Both the position numbers and the translations under genes were made by a program. Of a DNA stretch of 37,928 bases, positions 34,342 to 37,928 are shown in pieces (position 1 is the stretch's first letter; every line of letters begins with the position of its first letter). Under the pieces are notes generated by a model. It did not search any database, was not told the origin of the DNA, and was given only the letters and a program-made list of their open reading frames with translations. The stretch is from Spirochaetota bacterium (GTDB lineage: Bacteria > Spirochaetota > B62-G9 > DRHN01), in contig DRHN01000521.1 of assembly GCA_011049595.1 (NCBI GenBank), positions 1 through 37,928 of the forward strand, written 5' to 3'.

Positions 34342-35892
34342 TTACTCCCATTCTATGGTCGAAGGAGGCTTCGAGGAAATATCATAAACCACTCTGTTGA
34401 TCCCCTTCACTTCGTTTATTATTCTGGATGATATTTTTTCAAGAGTCTCATACGGGATCTTAAACCAGTCGGCTGTCATCCCGTCAACAGAAGAAACCGC
34501 CCTCAATACACAGGCGTTTTCATAGGTCCTCTCATCTCCCATTACTCCAACGCTCCTGACAGGCAGAAGCACGCCAAAGGCCTGCCAGATATCGTTGTAG
34601 AGGCCCGAGATTTTTATTTCTTCGGTAATAATTGAATCGGCTTCTTTTAAAATTAACAGCCTTTCTTCTGTTATTTCACCTATGATCCTGATCGCAAGCC
34701 CCGGGCCTGGAAAAGGGTGTCTCTCGATGATCTTTTCCGGTATGCCCAGAAGCCTTCCGAGCTCCCTTACTTCGTCCTTGAAAAGCTCACGCAGGGGCTC
34801 GATCAGCTTGAGTTTCATTTTTTTGGGGAGCCCTCCCACATTGTGATGGCTTTTGATCGTAGCAGAGGGTCCGCTGAAAGAGACAGATTCGATAACGTCA
34901 GGATACAGGGTCCCCTGCGCAAGGTACTCGACATCCCCGAACTCCTTTGCCTTTTCTTCGAATACGTTTATAAACTCTCTACCGATCGTTTTTCTTTTGT
35001 GCTCCGGGTCGGTTATGCCTTTCAGGCTCGAAAGGAACCTGTTTTTCGCGTCAAAAGAAAAAAGTTCGAAGTTGAACCCGTTGCTGAAGGTTTCTTCCAC
35101 GTCCTTTTCCTCGTTTTTTCTCAAGAGCCCGTTGTTGATAAAAACCGCTTTTGTGTTTTTCCCGATTGCCCTGCCAAGCAGTGTTGCGACAACGGCGGAG
35201 TCAACGCCCCCGGAAAGAGCGCAGATGACCTTTTTGTCACCGACCCGCTCCCTGGTCCTTTTTATTTCTCTTTCAATAAAAGAGCCCACGCTCCATTTTT
35301 TATCAAATCCGCATACAACGGACAAAAAGTTCCTCAATATTTCTTTTCCCCGTTCAGTGTGCGCGACTTCCGGGTGAAACTGAACACCGTAATATTTTCT
35401 ATTATCGTCAGCGATGGCCGCGTACGAACTGTTTTTTGTCGCGGCTATGACCTTGAAACCGGCAGGGATACCTTCGACCCGGTCTCCATGGCTCATCCAA
35501 ACCGTCGTGTTTTCTCCCTTCTTGAACCCTTTGAAGAGACTTGAAACATCGTTTATTCTAAGGATCGCTCTTCCGTATTCTCTTTCTGTTGACGGGCTGA
35601 CTTTGCCTCCAAGTAAACGTGCGAGTGCCTGCAGGCCGTAACATATCCCAAGTATTGGAATATCAAGGGAAAAAATATCGTTTTCAGGAACAGGCGCGTT
35701 TCCGGAATAGACAGAACTGGGGCTTCCGGAAAAAATTATTCCTTTCGGGGAAATCTGACGCAGCCGGTTTATGGAAATATTGTACGGGTGGATCTCCGAG
35801 TATGTGCCCAGCTCTCTCGTTTTACGGGCGATAAGCTGAGTGTATTGTGATCCAAAATCCAGTATCACAATAGTGTCGAAATCCGTACCCAT
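34342..35892 (-). CDS. guaA: GMP synthase (glutamine-hydrolysing)
   Basis: This 516-aa enzyme converts XMP, ATP and glutamine to GMP. The GATase domain has [18 protein letters not shown], the nucleophile Cys in [15 protein letters not shown], and [14 protein letters not shown]. The ATP-pyrophosphatase domain has [35 protein letters not shown], and [11 protein letters not shown]. The dimerisation domain ends [13 protein letters not shown]. All are intact and the length is standard. GGAG nine bases before the ATG supports the start. It is the first gene of a run guaA, J protein, DUF5312-like, membrane protein, glmS. A 200-base leader with hairpins precedes it (see 35940-36126). Confidence 0.98.
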   Translation of the reverse strand: MGTDFDTIVILDFGSQYTQLIARKTRELGTYSEIHPYNISINRLRQISPKGIIFSGSPSSVYSGNAPVPENDIFSLDIPILGICYGLQALARLLGGKVSPSTEREYGRAILRINDVSSLFKGFKKGENTTVWMSHGDRVEGIPAGFKVIAATKNSSYAAIADDNRKYYGVQFHPEVAHTERGKEILRNFLSVVCGFDKKWSVGSFIEREIKRTRERVGDKKVICALSGGVDSAVVATLLGRAIGKNTKAVFINNGLLRKNEEKDVEETFSNGFNFELFSFDAKNRFLSSLKGITDPEHKRKTIGREFINVFEEKAKEFGDVEYLAQGTLYPDVIESVSFSGPSATIKSHHNVGGLPKKMKLKLIEPLRELFKDEVRELGRLLGIPEKIIERHPFPGPGLAIRIIGEITEERLLILKEADSIITEEIKISGLYNDIWQAFGVLLPVRSVGVMGDERTYENACVLRAVSSVDGMTADWFKIPYETLEKISSRIINEVKGINRVVYDISSKPPSTIEWE

Positions 35893-35939
35893 ACCCAGGT
35901 TCTCCGGGAGTTGAATGAAGAAGATTTAAATGTTGATCA

Positions 35940-36065
35940 AACCCGAGGCAGCTGTGAATCGAAGCCGTGACCTCTTTTTTTCATAATATGCCGCTAATAT
36001 AAAAGCATTCGGGTTACCTGCCTCGCACACGGAGGCGGTTTTCCCGTCGCAATGAGAAAACCGCC
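35940..36065 (-). promoter_or_regulatory. Structured leader candidate upstream of guaA
   Basis: In the guaA-sense strand, a perfect 10-bp stem GGCGGTTTTC-N12-GAAAACCGCC occupies 36065-36034. Downstream, GAGGCAG (36024-36018) can pair with CTGCCTC (35951-35945), and AACCCGA (36015-36009) with TCGGGTT (35946-35940). The two 3' partners overlap by two bases, so the pairings compete or form a pseudoknot. I do not recognise a known riboswitch class. Confidence 0.4.
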
Positions 36066-36092
36066 GCTTTTGCGCTGGTCTACTCTGTATTT

Positions 36093-36126
36093 TATATTAT
36101 AATATAGAATGTCGGGAAAATACCAA
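36093..36126 (-). promoter_or_regulatory. Candidate guaA promoter, with a shared palindromic -10
   Basis: On the minus strand TTGGTA (36126-36121) is followed after 16 bases by TATTAT (36104-36099). The -10 is part of the 14-bp perfect palindrome TATATTATAATATA (36093-36106), which on the plus strand contains TATAAT 34 bp before the radical SAM gene. The palindrome could thus serve both divergent genes. The plus-strand -35 is weak. Confidence 0.4.
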
Positions 36127-36137
36127 TGTATTTTTAA

Positions 36138-37100
36138 TTGCTTATGGAAACAGCTTATTATCGCTCATTCTCAACCTATCTCTCCGAAAAGTTCGATCAA
36201 AGGGTTTACAGGGTATCCCTTGATGCCGGGTTTTCCTGCCCTAACAGGAACCGCTATGCGGTTATCAGGGACCCTGCTGTTAGGAAAGGAGCTGTTGGAA
36301 CAGGAGGCTGTGCATACTGCTCCGCGGAAGGTTCCTGGAACGGGTCGAAAAAAAAACTGTCACTCGAGGACCAGGTAAAGACGGGGAAAGTAATGATCGG
36401 GCGGCGTTACAATGCCTCGAAATTTCTTGCATATTTCCAGGCATATTCGAACACCTATGCCCCTGTGGATACTCTCAGGGAGATATACGATTCTGTTGTT
36501 CTTGATGACGAGGATTTTGTCGGCCTCATAATAGGGACGAGGCCAGATTGTATTGACTACGAAAAGCTGGAGCTTATCTCGTCCTACAAAGAACGCGGGC
36601 TGGAAGTGTGGCTCGAATACGGGCTCCAGTCCTCGAATGACAGGACCCTTGAGATAATAGGGCGGGGCCACACTGCGGAGGATTTTGCCCGGGCAGTTTA
36701 TATGACAAAGGATTTCGGGATCTCCGTGTGCGCCCACGTGATAATAGGGCTTCCTGGAGAGAGCAGTTCCGATATATTAAATACGGCCGGGTTTTTATCC
36801 GGTTTGCCTGTGGAAGGCGTCAAGCTGCACAACCTGAATATTGTAAAGGGCACACGTATGGCTGATGAGTACTACAGAGGGAATGTTATGCCTCTCGCCC
36901 TCGATGAGTACGCTCGGCTGGCGGTGGGTTTTCTTGAGCGGATAAGCCCCGATGTTGTGGTACAGCGTCTTGTCGCCCAGACATCTTCAAGATGGCTGTT
37001 AGGGCCCGAGTGGAGTTTGAATAAACCAATGGCTGTCAACGCCATTATTGAAGAGTTCAAGCGAAGGAACAGCTTTCAGGGGAAACTGTTCCGGAAGTAG
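36138..37100 (+). CDS. Radical SAM protein, TIGR01212/YhcC family
   Basis: This 320-aa protein has an N-terminal radical SAM cluster site, here FSCPNRNRY...GTGGCAYCSAEGSW. The gap between the first and second Cys is 23 residues; the usual form in this family (CPNRDGTKGTGGC-like) has about 11. The rest is regular: IYDSVVLDDEDFVGLIIGTRPDCIDYEKLELI, LEVWLEYGLQSSNDRTLEIIGRGH, HVIIGLPGESSSDIL, VEGVKLHNLNIVKGTRMADEY, RLVAQTSSRWLLGPEWSLNK. The family is widespread, and its reaction is not established to my knowledge. No obvious ribosome site precedes the ATG. It is divergent from guaA. The insertion is a local oddity, not a truncation. Confidence 0.9.
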   Translation: MLMETAYYRSFSTYLSEKFDQRVYRVSLDAGFSCPNRNRYAVIRDPAVRKGAVGTGGCAYCSAEGSWNGSKKKLSLEDQVKTGKVMIGRRYNASKFLAYFQAYSNTYAPVDTLREIYDSVVLDDEDFVGLIIGTRPDCIDYEKLELISSYKERGLEVWLEYGLQSSNDRTLEIIGRGHTAEDFARAVYMTKDFGISVCAHVIIGLPGESSSDILNTAGFLSGLPVEGVKLHNLNIVKGTRMADEYYRGNVMPLALDEYARLAVGFLERISPDVVVQRLVAQTSSRWLLGPEWSLNKPMAVNAIIEEFKRRNSFQGKLFRK

Positions 37101-37136
37101 GCCAGGGCCTGATTTTCACAAATAATGTCGTAGACT

Positions 37137-37165
37137 TTGACCTGGATTTGCTTTATAGTTTAAAT
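37137..37165 (+). promoter_or_regulatory. Candidate sigma-70-type promoter of the thioredoxin-like gene
   Basis: TTGACC (37137-37142) and TTAAAT (37160-37165) are separated by 17 bases and lie about 30 bp before the start codon. The -35 fits at five of six positions and the -10 at four of six. It is the best promoter-like pair in the 93-bp gap. Confidence 0.35.
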
Positions 37166-37193
37166 AGGTAATATTTATCTTCGAAACCGGGCA

Positions 37194-37817
37194 ATGATGA
37201 ATAAAATAATCAGAGACATTTTTATCCTGTTTTTTCTGGTTTTGTCGGCAACGGCTGCCGTTGTTCACGCTGATGATGGAACTGTGTTTAGAGGAAACGG
37301 GAAAGAAGACACACTCAGAGAGGACACGTTCCTGGTCAAGAATATCGATTATTTTGCTGAACTGGGTATAGCGAAACCTATGACCGGGCTTGCGGCAATC
37401 AATTTTTCGGCGGAGTCACTTGACGGAAAAATGGTAAACCTGTTCGATTTTAAAGGGAAAGTGATCTTCTTGAACTTCTGGGCCACGTGGTGCGATCCCT
37501 GTAAAGCGGAAGTAAAAGATATAGATAAGCTCTGGGGCATGCTCAAAGACGAGGATTTCGTGGTGATGGCCGTCGATCTAAGGGAAAAGAAAAAGAAAGT
37601 ACGTACTTTTATTGAGGAATACGGGATCGATTTCCCTGTATATCTCGACCCGTCCGGGAGGATCTCCTCCATGTACAGCGTTGGCGGCATTCCTACTACC
37701 TATATAATCGATCCGGACGGGAATGTTGTCGGCAAGGCGATCGGCCCGCGGGACTGGGGGGGCAAAGAGTCGATCGGGTTTATGAGGAGTCTTATGCGCC
37801 CGAAAGATAAAACCTGA
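37194..37817 (+). CDS. Secreted TlpA/ResA-like thioredoxin-fold protein
   Basis: This 207-aa protein has a signal peptide (IFILFFLVLSATAAVVHA, about 10-27), an about 40-residue linker, and a thioredoxin-fold domain of the AhpC-TSA/Redoxin type. The domain has FSAESLDGKMVNLFDFKGKVIFLNFWATWCDPCKAEVKDID with the active-site WCDPC (about 100-104), and VGGIPTTYIIDPDGNVVGKAIGPRDW with the cis-Pro region. The Glu-containing insert seen in ResA is not obvious. Such proteins reduce disulfides of envelope proteins, for example in cytochrome maturation, but no partner gene is seen here. The gene ends shortly before a HAD gene at the contig edge. Confidence 0.9.
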   Translation: MMNKIIRDIFILFFLVLSATAAVVHADDGTVFRGNGKEDTLREDTFLVKNIDYFAELGIAKPMTGLAAINFSAESLDGKMVNLFDFKGKVIFLNFWATWCDPCKAEVKDIDKLWGMLKDEDFVVMAVDLREKKKKVRTFIEEYGIDFPVYLDPSGRISSMYSVGGIPTTYIIDPDGNVVGKAIGPRDWGGKESIGFMRSLMRPKDKT

Positions 37818-37861
37818 ATGCCCGCCGGTGGAAAAAATCCTTCTATCATATCTATTTTTAT

Positions 37862-37909
37862 ATGACTAAAAAAAAGTGCGTTTTTTTTGATCTCGGGGGA
37901 GTGCTGTAC
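37862..37909 (+). CDS. HAD-superfamily hydrolase, first 16 codons only
   Basis: The last genuine bases read MTKKKCVFFDLGGVLY. FDLGGVL is HAD motif I (the nucleophile Asp with the GGVL of subfamily IA-type phosphatases). The frame then enters adapter sequence and is lost. It lies 44 bp after the thioredoxin-like gene and probably shares its transcript. The substrate cannot be guessed. Confidence 0.7.
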
Positions 37910-37928
37910 CTGTCTCTTATACACATCT
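37910..37928. other. Nextera transposase mosaic-end adapter (artefact)
   Basis: The final 19 bases, CTGTCTCTTATACACATCT, are identical to the Nextera/Tn5 mosaic-end adapter read-through. The ORF track's minus-strand protein beginning MYKRQ is the translation of its reverse complement. This is contamination left by library preparation, not genomic sequence. Confidence 0.97.

Noticed and set aside
34717-35544. 275-aa plus-strand ORF
   Set aside because: Antisense shadow of guaA.
37700-37924. 74-aa minus-strand ORF beginning MYKRQ
   Set aside because: Its start is translated Nextera adapter; the rest is antisense to the thioredoxin-like gene.

Overview
The window looks like a chromosomal contig from an anaerobic or microaerotolerant bacterium, most likely a spirochaete (Spirochaetota). 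The reasons are a complete moxR-DUF58-bat aerotolerance cluster (also known from Leptospira), a DUF5312-like protein (a family I associate with spirochaetes), other lineage-specific proteins of the same style, and a giant oxygen-sensitive-type acyl-CoA dehydratase activase. This placement is inference. I see no rRNA or tRNA gene, CRISPR array, phage gene or transposase. The last 19 bases are the Nextera transposase mosaic-end adapter, so the right edge is a library artefact and the biological sequence stops near 37909.

Layout. 1-3163 (minus): solute-binding protein, polX, and the 5' end of nth, an overlapping transport/DNA-repair cluster. 3208-6988 (plus): a repeat element, a DUF434/DUF5616-type protein, an unrecognised 578-aa protein, two hairpins and a secreted GIN-domain (DUF2807) protein. 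15317-7013 (minus): eight-gene operon moxR, DUF58, membrane lipoprotein, batA, batB, batC, batD, batE, with a palindromic candidate operator over its promoter. 15599-20000: folB (minus), a STAS protein (plus), a UVR-motif protein (plus), trmB (minus), nagA (plus) and dodecin (plus). 24261-20062 (minus): 1399-aa fused activase/DUF2229 protein with no partner dehydratase subunits here. 24625-29536: an extended SDR, a classical SDR, a divergent HAD-like protein, a YbaK-type deacylase, a remnant of a VIT1/CCC1 transporter, and nudC. 35892-29547 (minus): guaA, mini-DnaJ, DUF5312-like protein, six-helix membrane protein, glmS. 36138 to the end (plus): radical SAM protein, TlpA-like thioredoxin, and the first 16 codons of a HAD hydrolase.

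The strongest unexplained signal is a family of four dispersed, non-coding, MITE-like elements (95-263 bp). They share the terminus AATTAGTTCTTGGTG (inverted at both ends in three copies) and an internal CGGGCAAGCCCG palindrome. Every copy lies within about 40 bp upstream of a gene start (DUF434, UVR protein, dodecin, glmS). One copy edge appears to create a -10 box and another supplies a stop codon. The second is the guaA leader, which carries a 10-bp perfect hairpin and two overlapping, mutually competing 7-bp pairings.
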